Of a DNA stretch of 64,000 bases, positions 11,160 to 23,439 are shown one piece after another; the first letter of the stretch is position 1; every line of letters starts with the position of its first letter. A model generated the notes under the pieces. It saw nothing but the letters and a program-made list of their open reading frames with translations. It searched no databases and was not told the DNA's origin. Made by a program: the position numbers and the translations under genes. Origin of the DNA: Topomyia yanbarensis (taxonomy: Eukaryota > Arthropoda > Insecta > Diptera > Culicidae); assembly GCF_030247195.1 (NCBI RefSeq), contig NW_026683312.1, positions 33,092-97,091 on the forward strand. The letters are read 5' to 3'.

Positions 11160-11755
11160 TTTCGACTCAAGAGCAATTTTTTAAAAGGGCGTAAACATTT
11201 CTACGTGCATTAATTTCAATTTTTTTTTGCTCGATTACTGTATTTTATTCAGCAAAACTTTCTGAAGACAAGTTTGAGAGAATGAATATTTATGTGCGGA
11301 AAAAATATACACTTAAAAAAATTTTATGTAATTTTTCACAAAAATTTGTGTCAAAAATTTAAATTGTAAAAAAACCCATGTTTTTAATTTTTTATATTTT
11401 GTCAATAAAAACCTCAAGAGAAAAAAACATTTTGAATGTGATTGTATGATGGAGAACTTATCGGTAAAAAAGATTTTCTAACAATAATTTTATGCATGTT
11501 TTTAAATTTCATACTAATTGACATATAAAACTGTATTTTTATTACAGAATATAATTCTTAAAACTTTTATTTTGTGAAAAATGACACAACATTTTTTTCA
11601 GTGTATATTTTTTTCGCACATAAATATTCATTCCCTGAAACTCGTTCTCAGAAAGTTTTGCTGTATAAAATACAGTAATCGAACAACAAAAAAAATTTAA
11701 ATTAGTGCACGTACAAATGTTTACGCCCTTTTGAAAAATTGCTCTTGTATCAAAA
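11160..11755. mobile_element. About 600-bp foldback MITE with TIRs near 190 bp
   Basis: Bases 11160-11345 pair with the complement of 11565-11755, sharing for example AAAAGGGCGTAAACATTT and AGCAAAACTTTCTGA. TA flanks both ends (11158-11159, 11756-11757). The AT-rich centre has no frame. It lies within the antisense I-type LINE. Confidence 0.75.
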
Positions 11756-12094
11756 TATTGCAATTGCCAGAGAAAATATTGGAGATTTTTGTGGTCGGCC
11801 GGTTTCGCATGGAATCCCTCAGTAATGGCAGCATCCAGAATAACTTATAGCTTGGAAAGTCAAACGAAAATGAGAAAAAAGGTTGGCGAGCTCTACGAGT
11901 TCGCGAATCATTACACCATCTTGAACAAAAAAACAAATATCGAATCAACAATTTTTTCCCAAATTATGAACAAGAATCGTAGCAAAAACTAAACATGGAT
12001 TAAATCGGGTTTTGCTTAATGTAATTGCTAGGAATACAGTATTTTCACCTGTTGAAATAAGAAATCCTTGTGATGCTTCAACCACGTATCTTAA

Positions 12095-13075
12095 CCCTAT
12101 TACGTTGCACCGGGGTACAAATGTACCCCACGCCTTCTTTGGAGCCGTGTGAAGACAAGAATTCGGCATTTATAGACCTGGGACCCTAACCATAATTCAA
12201 TTTAGAGTTCCTAGTAAGAGTAGGAAAAGGTGGTATAGCCAGTTTGCTTATAACCTTCGTGGAAGAAGGTGTCAAAGTTAGCGTGGGGGTACATTTGTAC
12301 CACAGTGTACGGTTGCCGTTAGTGTTTCGTCAGGTTTCGTTCTGTCAGTGCAAATGTGACTCGTCACAATACCAGTTTAAATACTGGTTGATTTACTACG
12401 TAAGTAACAGTTAGTATCATATAATCGTTTTTAATTATTATTTATTCAATTAATTTAATTTAGTTTTGAAGTAGAATAACAACGCTCTAATTTTTGCTGA
12501 TCTTTACTGGTATGTTTATTTTTTGTAGTTTTTTTTTTAAACAATGACTCGCAAGTATAATTTGCGCACAGTAACTGCTGTAACAGTAACGTTACGTGTT
12601 ACCAATGTATTACTGATCAGAAACATTTTTTTTTTCATTTCAATTTCCACCCCATTTCGTGGTACTTTCCAAAACCCGATTTTTAAACTTTCATTCTTCC
12701 AAATAATTGCACTTGTTCAAAAATATCGAAATTCCATTTCATACAGTCTCTAGACCGCAGCTTCTAGAACCATCTCATTTTTTTTTTCAAATCGATTGAA
12801 AATTCGCAAAGTTATAGAAATTTTTGTGAAAAAAAAGTCAAAACCGCGATATTTTCACCTTTTTCGTTCAAACCGATTTATGTATCATTGATTCAATAAA
12901 TTTCGTACTTTCATTTACACAGCTGGTTTCGCAATTAAAAGACAAACAAAATGATGTATTATACATTTCATTTGTTTGCATTTTTTCTTCCGAAAATTGC
13001 GATCAAACGCGTGGGGTACATTTGTACCCCAGTGCAAGGTTCTAGGGTGGAAAACGTATGTGCAACGTTTTAGGG
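12095..13075. mobile_element. 981-bp piggyBac-type non-autonomous element
   Basis: TTAA occurs at both borders (12091-12094 and 13076-13079), the signature target of piggyBac transposases. TIRs are CCCTATTACGTTGCAC and the complement CCCTAAAACGTTGCAC (2 mismatches in 16). Just inside each end sits an 18-bp palindrome, GGGGTACAAATGTACCCC at 12112-12129 and its near twin at 13013-13030; a third, degenerate one lies at about 12285. No transposase: a short frame starting MTRKYNLR at 12544 has no DDD core. Confidence 0.85.
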
Positions 13076-13320
13076 TTAACTGAACTTCAGACCAGAGATC
13101 TATAACTACAACAATGTTTTCCCCTGCCAGGGTGGACATGTAGACACGATATTTCTGTGTATAATGGTCGCAGCAAGAAACCTGTCCGATCCGAAAATAC
13201 ACCATCCGACGCTCAGATGAGCTGGAAGATTTTTTTTATACGGCGACTCAGAGGAATCAGTGTGGAAGACATCCGTGATTAGTATTATAATATCTGATGG
13301 TTTGTTGGTCTCGACCACTT

Positions 13321-13580
13321 GGGGACCATTCATAAATTACGTAACGCAAAAATTGTCCAAGATTGACTCCCCCTCCCCCCACGTAACAAATTGTCACACA
13401 TTTCTCTATCCCCCCTCCTCTATTACGTAACAGAATCTTTTAAAATAATTTTTTTCTTCCGTCAAAACATGTTACGTAACGTTCTAGTTTACTCCCCATC
13501 CCCAACTTGTCACAATATGTCAATACTTGTCGAACCCCCTCCCTCCCTGTAACTGCGTTACGTAATTTATGAATGGTCCC
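13321..13580. mobile_element. About 259-bp MITE, CATAAATTACGTAAC ends
   Basis: GGGACCATTCATAAATTACG (from 13322) is the complement of the right end 13561-13580, and the match extends to 25 bp (GTAACGC). The interior is C-rich on this strand with further GTTACGTAA motifs. This end sequence is widespread in arthropod MITEs as I recall it, but I cannot assign the superfamily, and no clear target duplication is visible. Confidence 0.75.
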
Positions 13581-13660
13581 TTATCCACGAGGGTGGCGAC
13601 TTTAAGATCCAGTCACTTAGTTCTACTTGAAGTCGAAGAAAGTATATGAAAAAGATGAAC

Positions 13661-14224
13661 AGAAAGCTGCACTCATCTTCGCTAGCGACGATTACTCTGC
13701 TCCAGAGAGAACAATGCACTTTATACACAGTAAACAAGACGTACATTTCAATAAACATCAATTATTAATTATATTTTTTTTCTCTCTTTCAGGTAACTAT
13801 TTTGGATAATTTTTAAAAGGTACAATGCATGCATTGTAAGTAGTTTTCTTGCAATTTTTGTACTCGCTAGGTCCAATCTTCGACAATCTTTGAAATCGAC
13901 AAGAACAATTTTCTTCCAGACGTTTGTTAAATATTTATGAAAAACAGAGCATTCTAAAATGTTTTAAATCTGTGGATTGTTTTTGTTGTTACCTTATTTT
14001 ACTTTGGAACTCATAAGAACAACAAAACAACAGTAGTACTTCCAATTAGAGAAACATATATTCGAAGTTTTTTTTAATGAAAAAAACTTACTTAAAGCTC
14101 TAAACGAAGCAACAGTACTTTTATACCAATCCTAGCTAGCTCGCGATAATAGTTATTGTTTCAAATGTTTGTATAGCTTTAAAAAACTTTTTCGCACATA
14201 TTTAGTGAAATCATTGTAATTATC
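13661..14224. other. AT-rich spacer, nothing recognised
   Basis: No frame, repeat end or RNA gene that I can support before the tandem array begins. Confidence 0.4.
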
Positions 14225-15255
14225 CGATAGTTTACCCTTTCACGAAATTCTCGGAATCTCTGCAAACTTTGGAGTGTATCTATGATTTGCAGCCAATTTC
14301 AGAAAAGTTCCGCAAATCTCAAAGAAGTTACACAAATATTTCACAGGGTTTTCTCGAACAGTTTCAGTGAAGTACTACGAACTTCTCGGAATAGTTCCGC
14401 GAAATTCTCAGAGTAATTCCACAACGATCTCAGGGAACACTGAAGACGAAATCCTAGTATCTGGATTGATGGTGAATGCAAGTGTATTTTACTATTACTA
14501 TTAGTTTTATTGATAATATTATTATAAAGGAACTAAACACGGAAGATAGTTATCTTAAGAGTGTCTCAGAGAAGTTCCACGAACGTCTTAGAGAAGCTCC
14601 GCGAAATTCTCAAAGAAAGTCCATGAACTGCCTAGAAAAACTTCTACGAACTTCTCGGAGACATTCCACGACCATTTCCGAGATGTTCCACAAAATTCCT
14701 AGAGAAGTCCCACTTAGACATTCTCCCCCTTCAGGGAAGTTCCTCAGATTTTCAAAAAAGTTGCACAAACTTCTCAGAGAAAGTCTTCGAATTGCTTACA
14801 GAGTTTCCACTAATCTCTTACCAAGTTCCACGAATATTCCAGTAAAGCTAGAGTGGGTTCACGACCTTCAGAGAAGTTTCACGAACAACTCAGAGATGTT
14901 TCATGAACTTCTCAGCAAAGTTCCTCGAACTTCCGAAATAAGTTCCGCCAACGTCTCAGCGAAGTTCTCAGAAAAGACTCCATGACCTTGTTAGAGAAAT
15001 TCCATGAATTTATCAGAAAAGTTCCAAAAACTTCTCAGAAAAGATCCACCCACTTCTCAGTCGAAATTCATCTTGTCAGAGAACTTACACAAATTCCTCA
15101 GGGTAGCACAACACACTTCTCAGAGAAGCTCTATGTACTTCGTAAAGAAGTCCTACAAGCTTCTTGGTGATAAATTACGTATTTATCAGAGAAATTCTTC
15201 GATGTTTCGAGAAGTTCCACTAATTTCGAATTTCTCAGAGAAGCCCTTCGAACGA
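14225..15255 (+). repeat. 22-bp tandem array, block 1 (GTTCCACGAACTTCTCAGAGAA type)
   Basis: Imperfect 22-bp units follow one another, for example GTTCCACGAACGTCTTAGAGAA then GCTCCGCGAAATTCTCAAAGAA. They differ from block 2 chiefly by CC for TT and by C/T in the tail, so this is a diverged subfamily of the same satellite. Open frames such as 14476-14985 are by-products: the unit has few stops in forward frames. Confidence 0.8.
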
Positions 15256-15689
15256 CACGTCCACCGTCCACGTCGATGGTAGTGTGAAATTCTACAGAGT
15301 ATCGAAGGCGAAGATGGATGTTGAACATTTTCGCCTTAGACGTCGTGTGAATCGACGAATTAAGTGATCGCCAGATTCAGGAAATTCAGGACAGCGACTC
15401 GAGCCATCGATTGTTGGAAGATGCTTTTCACACGATTCGTAGGATGAATCGAATGAATCGAACTGCAGGTGGAATTCTGGTGCAGTGAGTGCATACCATC
15501 TTGCGGGGGTTGCCCAGGATTGATGTTCGTGTTACGCTTGGCAGGATTATGAGAAGAAAAGTTGGTTTTGACGGAAACAGCGGAGATGGTGTTTGGAGAG
15601 CTAACAGTAGCTTCAGAGTCTGTGTCGCTCCTGTGCTATCTAGACTTCAGAATGCCGTTAAAAATCTAGTTTGATTCGTCGGACAATTC
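15256..15689. other. Single-copy island between the two array blocks
   Basis: About 430 bp with no 22-bp periodicity. It includes GAATCGAATGAATCGAA-like short repeats near 15445 and a 61-codon frame (15489-15674) without recognisable family. It may be a separate insertion or the original locus in which the array grew. Confidence 0.4.
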
Positions 15690-18600
15690 GGTTAGCGTCA
15701 TTCTGCAAACGTCAGAGAAGTTATTCTTCGAACATCGCAGAAGTTTTCCTACGAATTTCAGAGACGTTTTCTACGAACTTCAAAGAAGATTTTTATGAAC
15801 TTCAAAAACTTTTTAGACATACTACAAAGAAGTTTTCTGCGAATTGAAGAAAAAAAGTTTTCTACGAACTGCAAAGAAGTTTTTTATGAATTTCAAAGAA
15901 GTTTTCTGCAAACTGTAAAAAAGTTTTCTACGAGCTACGAACAAATTTTCTATGAACTACAGAGACGTTTCCAACGAACTTCCAAAGTTTTCTATGAACT
16001 TCAAAGAAGTTTTCAGTGGATTTCAAAGACGATTTCTACGGACTGCAAAGAAGTTTCCTATGAATTTCAGGGATGTTTCCAACGAACTTTAAAAAAAATT
16101 TCTATGAACTTCAACGAAGTTTTCTACGAACTTTAAAGAAGTTTTCTGCCAACTTCAAAGAAGTTTTCTGCCAACTTCAAATAAGTTTTCTACGAACTTG
16201 AAAGAAGTTTTCTACGAACTTCAAAGAAGTATTTTGCCAACTTCAAAAAAGTTTTCTACGAACTTCGAAAAAGCTTTCTACGAATTACAGAGACGTTTTC
16301 AACGAAGTTCAAAAGTTTTCTATGAAATTCAAAGAAGTGCTCTGCTGATTTCAAACACGATTTCTACGGACTGTAAAGAAGTTTCCTAACTTCAATTCTG
16401 CAAACTTCAAAAAAGTTTTTTGCGAACTGCAAAAAAGTTTTCAACGAACTTCGAAAAAGTTTCGTAAGAATTACAAAGACGTTTTCAACGAATTTCAAAA
16501 GTTCTCTATGAACATCAAAGAAGTTTTCTGCGGATTGCAAACACGATTTCTACGGATAACAAAGACGTTTTCTATGAACATCAAAAACCAATTTCTACGA
16601 ACTTTACACAAATTTTCTGTGAATTTCAAAGAAGTTTTCTACGAACTTCGAAGAACTTTTTTACGAATTTCAGAGACGTCTCCAAAAAAATTGAAAGAAG
16701 TATTCTATAACCTTCCAAGAAATTTTCTACGAAGCTATCTGCAATTTCAAAGTAGTTTTCTGCGAACTGCAAAAAGTGTTCTAGGAACTTCGAAGAAGTT
16801 TTCTACGAATTTCAGAGACATTTTCAACTAACTTCAAAGAAGTTTTCTGTGAACTTCGAAGAAATTTTTTACGAATTTCAAAGACGATTTCTACGAACTT
16901 CAAAGAAGTTTACTATGAACTTTAAAGAGGTTTTGTACGAACTTTAAGGAAGTTTGACTTACTTACAAACTTCATAGAAATTTTCTGTGAATTTTAATGA
17001 AGTTGTCTATGGACTGCAAAGAAGTTTACTACAAACGTCGGAGAAGTTTTCTACGAATTTCAGAGACATTTTCCACTAACTTCAAAAATGTTTTCTATGC
17101 ACTTCAAAGAAGTTTTAAACGAATTTTAAAGATGTTTTCTACGAACTATAATGAAGTTTTCTATGTACTTCAATTAAGTTTTGTACGAACTTCAAAGAAT
17201 TTCAGAGATGTTTCCTACGAACGCCAAAGAAGTTTTCTGCGAACTTTGAAGATGTTTTCTACGAACTGCAATAAAGTTTTCTACGAATTTCGAAGAAGCT
17301 TAATACGAATTTCAGAGACGTTGTCTACTATGAACGTCGAAATTTTCTACGAACTTCAAAGAAAAATCTATACAAATTTCAGATAGGTTTATCAAGAACA
17401 TCAAAAAAGTTTTCTATGAACTTTAAAGAAGTTCTACGAATTTCGAAGAAGATTTCGGCAAATTCCAAACACGTTTACTACAAACCTCAAAGAAGTTTAT
17501 AACGATCTTCAAAGCAGTTTCCTACGAACTACAAAGAAGTTTTCTGCAAACATCATAGAAATTTTTCAAGCAATTTTCTAAGAACTGCAAAGAAGTTTTT
17601 GTCGAACTTCGAAGAAGTTTTCTACGAACTTCAAAGAAGTTTTCTGCATTTTTTTCAAAATATTTCTGCGAATTGCAAAGATGTGTTCTATGAATTTCGA
17701 AGAAGTTTTCTACGAATTTCAAAGACATTTTCAAGACATCCAAGCCGTTTTCTTTTAACATCAAAGAAGTTTTTTACGCATTTCAAAGACGATTTCTACG
17801 AACTTTAAAGAAGTTTTTTATGAACTTCAAAAAGGTTTTCTACGAACTTCAAAAAAGTTTTTTGCAAACTTCAAAGAAATTTTCTATGAATTTCGAAGAA
17901 GTTTTCTACGAATTGCACAAAAGTTTTCAACGAATTTCGAAGAAGTTTTGTGACACGTTTCCTACCAACTTCAAAGATGTTTTCTATGCACTTAAAAGAA
18001 GTTTTCTACGAGCTTCAAAGAAATATTTCTATGAATTTCTGAGTCGTTTTCTATGAACTTAATAGTAGTTTTTACGAACTTCAAAAAAAGATTTCTACGA
18101 ATTTCGGAGACGTTTTCTTCGAGCTTCAAAGAGTTTTCTATGTACTGCAAAGAAGTTTTCTACGACCTTCAAAGAAGTTTTGTACGAATTTCAGAGACGT
18201 TTCCTACCAACTTCAAAGAAGTTTTCTACGAACTTCAAAGAAAGATTTCTACGAATTTCGTAGACGTTTTCTACGAACTTCAAAGAAGTTTTATATGAAC
18301 TTAAAAAAAGTTTTCTACGAACTTCAAAGAAAGATTTCTACGAATTTCGGAGACGTTTTCTTCGAACTTCAAAGAAGTTTTCTATGTACTGCCAAAAAGT
18401 TTTCTACGAACTTCAATGAAGTTTTCTGCAAACTTCAAAGAAGTTTTCTGCGAACTGCAAAGAAGTTTTCTACGAATTTCGAAGCAATTTTCTACACATT
18501 TCAGAGACGTTTTCGACGAAACTTCAGGGAAGTTTCACGAACTTCAGCGTAGTTGTACGAACTTTTAAGAAGTTCCATGACCTTCAAAGAAGTTTTCTAT

Positions 18601-20375
18601 GAATTAAAAAAGGTTTTTTACGAGCTTCAAAGAAGTTTTCTTGAAACTTCACAGAAGTTTTCTGTTAACAGCAAAAAAGTTTTCTACGAACTTCGAAGAA
18701 GTTTTCTACGAATTTCTATAACGTTTTCTATGAACTTCAAAGAAATTTTCTGCAAACATCAAAGAAGTTTTCTGCGATTTGAAAAGAAGTTTTCTACGAG
18801 CTTCAAAGAAGTTTTCTACGAATTTCAGAGACGTTTTCTATTAACTTCAAACAAGCTTTCAATGAAATTCGAATAAGTTTTCTACGAATTTCCAAGACAT
18901 TTTCTACGAACTTCAAAGAAGTTTTCAGCAAACATCAAAGAAGTTTTCTGCAAACTGTAAAGAAACATCGAAGAAGTTTTATACGAATTTCATGGACAAT
19001 TTCGACGAAACTTCTGGGAAGTTCCACAAATTTCAGCGTAGTTCTACGAACTTTGAACAAGTTCCATGAACGTGAAAGAAGTTTTCTATAAACTAAAAAA
19101 GTTTTCTACGAGCTTCAAAGAAGTTTTCTTGAATCTTCAAAGAAGTTTTCTGTTAACAGCAAAGAAATTTTCTACGAACTTCGAAGAAGCTTTCTACGAA
19201 TTTCTAAGACGTTTCCCACGAATTTCAAAAAAGTTTTCTGCAAACATCGAAGAAGTTTTCTACGATCTGGAAAGAAGTTTTTTACGAGTTTCAGAGACGT
19301 TTTCGACGAAACTTCTGGGAAGTTCCACAAATTCCAGCGTAGCTCTTCGAACTTTGAACAAGTTCCATGAACTACAAAGAAGTTTTCTACGAATGTTTTC
19401 TACTAACTTCAAAGAAGTTTTCTATGAATTTCAAAGAAGTTTTCTACGAACTTCGAAGAAGTTTTCTACAGATTTCAGAAACGTTTTCGACGAAACTTCA
19501 GAGAAGCTCCACGAACTTCAGTGTTTTCTTTGAACTAAAGAAGTTTTTTACGAGCTTCAAAGAAGTTTTCTTGAAACTTCAAAGCAGTTTTCTGTTAACA
19601 GCAAAGAAGTTTTCTACGAACTTCTAAGAAGTTTTCTGCAAACATCAAAGACGTTTTCTGCGATCTGGAAAGAAGTTTTCTACGAATTTCATAGCCGTTT
19701 TCGACGACACTTCAGGGAAGTTCCACAAATTTCAGCGTAGCCCTGCGAACTTTGAACAAGTTCCATAAACTTCAAAGAAGTTTTCTACGAACGTTTTCTA
19801 CTAACTTCAAAAAAGTTTTCTATGAATTTCGCAGAAGTTTTCTACGAACATCGTAGAAGTTTTCTACAAATTTCATAGACGTTTTCTACGACACTTCAGG
19901 GAAGTTCCACAAAATTCAGCGTAGCCCTACGAACTTTGAGTTCCATGAACTTCAAAGAAGTTTTCTACGAACGTTTTCTACGAACTTCAAAGAAGTTTTC
20001 TATGAATTTCGTAGAAGTTTTCTATGAACTAAAGAAGATTTTACGAGCTTCAAAGAAGTTTTCTTGAAACTTCAAAGAAGTTTTCTGTTAACAGCAAAGC
20101 AGTTTTTCTACGAACTTCGAAGAATTTTTCTACGAATTTCAGAGACGTTTTCTATTACTTTAAAGATGTTTTCAATGAAATTCGAAGAAGTTTTCTACGA
20201 ACATCAAAGAAGGTTTCTACAAACATCAAAGATGTTTTCTACGAATTTCTAAGGCGTTTTCTACGAACTACAAGTTTCACAAATTTCACCGTAGCTCTAC
20301 GAACTTTGAACAAGTTCCATGAACTTTAAAGAATTTTCTATGAACTTTCTATGAACTTCAAAAAAGTTTTCTGTG
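15690..20375 (+). repeat. 22-bp tandem array, block 2 (GAAGTTTTCTACGAACTTCAAA type)
   Basis: More than 4.6 kb, roughly 200 units, of a diverged 22-mer. The consensus carries an internal inverted repeat, GAAGTT and AACTTC around a 7-base loop, so each monomer can fold. The consensus has no stop codon in any forward frame, and 22 bp is one more than a multiple of three, so translations cycle with a 22-residue period (KEVFYELQRSFL-like). Frames are only 60-155 codons long and broken at random, which argues against selection for a protein. Confidence 0.9.
18505..20345 (+). repeat. Higher-order repeat inside the 22-bp array
   Basis: A composite motif, GGGAAGTTCCACAAATTTCA then CGTAG, CTACGAACTTTGAACAAG and TTCCATGAAC, recurs starting near 18520, 19008, 19310, 19709, 19892 and 20270. 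Spacings are mostly about 180-490 bp. Between occurrences the plain 22-bp units resume. This is the pattern left by repeated unequal exchange of multi-unit blocks. Confidence 0.65.
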
Positions 20376-23300
20376 GAATTTTCTATGGCGATGAGTTAAG
20401 TTGATAGACTCAGGTGAAACGCCCAACTGCTAGCAAACAGAAGGCAAAAGATTCTTCATCTTTCAATTTTCATATCGTTAATTTTTCTGAGTCATTAATT
20501 TTTCGAAAATAGCTAACAGCATCTGTAACGTAAAAATTTCAAACGTAGCCAGTTATCTTTTCTTAATTTATAGATGCTCTACAAACTCATAGAAACTCAT
20601 GGAACTAATTTGAATATGGTATTGAGTTCAAAGGATGGTTATAATAACCTAAGAGAACTCTGAAATGCAGGAGCCTCACTTTTTCCAGTATATATAGGAC
20701 TAAAACCTTATTTTTCCTTTAACTTGTTGGAGTCTTGAAACACGAAAAACCTATGTTGTTCAAGATTTGCGCTTCTCGAGCAGTGCTAGAAGCTTTTTCA
20801 ATTTTTACCTTCCACAATTCATTTAGAATATTTACAATAGTCCAACTGCATGAAAAATGTAGCCGAAAACCGTCTTAACTGATAGGTTTGATTAGTTTTC
20901 AAAAATATTTTAAGACATCGATGATGTATCAAAATTTTTCATCGTTAACTAAAACTGTCCCTGGCAGCACTGATCGAATGGAATCCAATCAGATCAATTG
21001 CAATAATTGCAATTCAGCGGACAGTCCTAATAACTGTTTGTGCTCAAATGAGAGGTAACAGTCACAGTTATCAGCCTTACTTGTTTTGGTGTACAAATAA
21101 TAATTAATCAGAAAGTTCTAGATGTTTGAAAACGTTGTTGTTTATGAACAACATGGGGGGTTAATTGAATGAATCAGACGGATTTTTTAATGAATATTCA
21201 CTCCATTCACCACCATTCGCATCATATTCCTTATCAGCAGTCAGAAAAGGGCTTCGAAATTCTGCAATTAAGCTTTCAACACTAAGAAGACTACCTTAGC
21301 GGTGATTACGACTATAATTATCGACCTTTCAAAACAAACCAAATTAAAATCTGCGACTCCAAGCCAACAACTCCCAAGCAGCAGAAGAAAACGTATATCA
21401 TTAAAAAAATCAATCTATTTTCGCCATTCCCAAACCGCACTTCCGAATTAATTAAGACCGATGTTGGCATAGAAACCATCTCTCCTCTATCCTCGACTCG
21501 AAGTCGAGGGATTACAACCGCATTAATTCCAATTCCAACCAATAAATCTCGTTTATATGCGGAAGAATTCACGCCCCTCTCGTTCCCTCTTCAACAAATG
21601 GTTAATAAAGCACACTTCTGACTTTGTGTAGCACACGATATTTACTCCACTTCGTCTCGTACTGCCCTCTCTCTCTCTTGGCCAAAGTGTATTTTATACA
21701 TACAAATATGTGCGGACATCTGATACCTTCTCCGGCCAACCCGGAAGCAGCAAGCACAGGAGCAGCATTATAACGTTCTCAATTTATTACCGAAACGGAT
21801 GTCGTTCATTAAACATTAATTCATAACAAGTGGCTGTTGCTTCTTGCTACACGTTTACGTTTCTTCGTGTTCGCTCGAATATCGTGATGGTTCCCAGTCC
21901 ACCCGCTTGGTGTACGGTGTGCTACGATGTAAGATGGTAGGGGTCAGCCCTGGGTTACAGTCCCCCCTGACCAAGCTTAAGGAGAACGTAGGCTCGGTCA
22001 ATGAATGGGACAAGAGCTGAAAAATTGTGGTGTTCTGTGGACAGGTAATGGCGAGGGATACTCACTTCTTGGTGTGTAGGGATAAATGAACATGTTTTAT
22101 GTTGTGTTTTGTCGGATAATTTTTCTCCATCCTAGGAGAACTTGTTCAAAGGTAGAAAATGTCACTAGAGTGAACATCCCTACAGGAAAGATTTATTGCA
22201 TATATTCACCTTTTACGTCCCAAATATACATCGGTTAACGCCTTGAATCTCGGATGAGGATGAAGATGTCGATAGTAATGCTAATATCTTTGGATCGATC
22301 CATTTTCTATGCTTTCACATGATGCTATAAATCCTGAAATAAATCGTAGAATAGATAAGGGATGAAGATTGTACGTGATGGCTGTACTTACTCCCATTAC
22401 TCCCATAAACATCTTCATTCAACCGATGAAAATAAATTCTCAAGTTGTGTTGGTTAAAATGAGACTACGATTGGAATACCAGAAGGCCAATTAATTATCC
22501 TACAACTGGAAATGTGAGAGAAATAAAACTCAGCATCAGAACTGAAAGATTACTAAACAACAGATTTACCTATACGCAATCACTAAACAGCCGATCATTC
22601 CAAATCCGGAAGCACTAACAATCATTCAAACTTCATTCTGGGGTCATACTTCAATTTCATGCCTGTAGCTCCCACACAAGGATTGACATATTTATGAACC
22701 CTGACAAGCGGGGTTAATCCCACTCTTGAACCGCTTGCACCACCGTGTTGACAAGCAGGTGCATACCCCATCCTGAACAATCACTTCGAATTAAATGGGC
22801 CAGCCTTCATTGGAATCGTACAACCATTCATTGGCGTGAAACGATTAGCTGCCAGCAGGCTGAAACAATGCCACCGCTCACCATCGGGATGTTTGTAATA
22901 TCTCACTCGCTTTCATACCCACAGACCGATCAGCCCTTTCGGACATCAAAGGAACCTAGCGTTCTAAATGCGGGACTGGCTAGCGTATTGTTACTCTTAT
23001 GACAGGCGAGGAACGGTTCGATTGAATGGAATGGTGAGATGCAAGACGGATACAGGTGTGCACATTTTTTACTGTGTGTGAGTGCGGTTGTCATTTTTCT
23101 TTGATGAAGCCGAAAAAACAAGAGGATATGAAGAAGAAAAGCACCGACACCGACGACGGTGGATGATTGATGGTTAAGAACAAATCGACAAGAATTTCTG
23201 CGGTTGAGATGAATATAGATTATCGCTTGATTGACTTTTGATGCTTGGCGGGAAATTGGTTGCCTAATGAGATTAATTTGTTGGCCGAATTGCGGATGGT

Positions 23301-23439
23301 GGAACGACTAATCGCTTTTTACGATTCAAGTGATTCGGGAAATTTGATTGTAATTTTGGAGCGTTGGTGGTATGGTAACAAATCACTTGAAGTTTGGGAT
23401 CAATTTGTGGGTGGACTTCATAAAGACAGACGTTTTTGC
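20376..23439. other. Long AT-rich spacer without recognised gene
   Basis: The first 40 bases lose the 22-bp period. A CT-rich stretch lies near 21667-21682. No frame over 110 codons, no element ends and no RNA gene could be supported. Regulatory content cannot be judged by eye. Confidence 0.4.

Larger units (their letters stand above)
11985..13660 (-). pseudogene. Antisense I-type LINE gag, split by two MITEs
   Basis: Three exposed pieces read in gag order on the minus strand. 13581-13660 plus 13080-13320 give the N-terminal domain (TNKPSDIIILITD; then CCDHYTQKYRVYM, compare CCEHFTK and NVYIPAVKV at 57730-57770). Bases 11985-12090 give the next part (compare the sequence coding QPVKILDCKR at 57870). 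The breaks are the 13321-13580 and 12095-13075 insertions. The recognisable frame decays below 11985, and 11760-11985 is unassigned. Confidence 0.6.

Noticed and set aside
12544..12753. MTRKYNLR-starting frame as a piggyBac transposase start
   Set aside because: Only 69 codons, with no DDD catalytic segment; the element is too short for a transposase.
13321..13580. Target duplication for the CATAAATTACG MITE
   Set aside because: The flanking bases CCACTT(G) and TTATCC do not form a convincing direct repeat, so no superfamily was assigned.
14476..20252. Many open frames of 60-169 codons with a KEVFYELQRSFL-like repeating sequence, looking like a repetitive protein
   Set aside because: They are the product of a 22-bp DNA repeat whose consensus lacks forward stops. 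Frames change and break at random, the same peptide appears in all three frames, and codon-level conservation is absent.
14225..20375. Possible CRISPR-like array of regularly spaced repeats
   Set aside because: Units are contiguous with no unique spacers, are highly degenerate, and sit in an animal genome.
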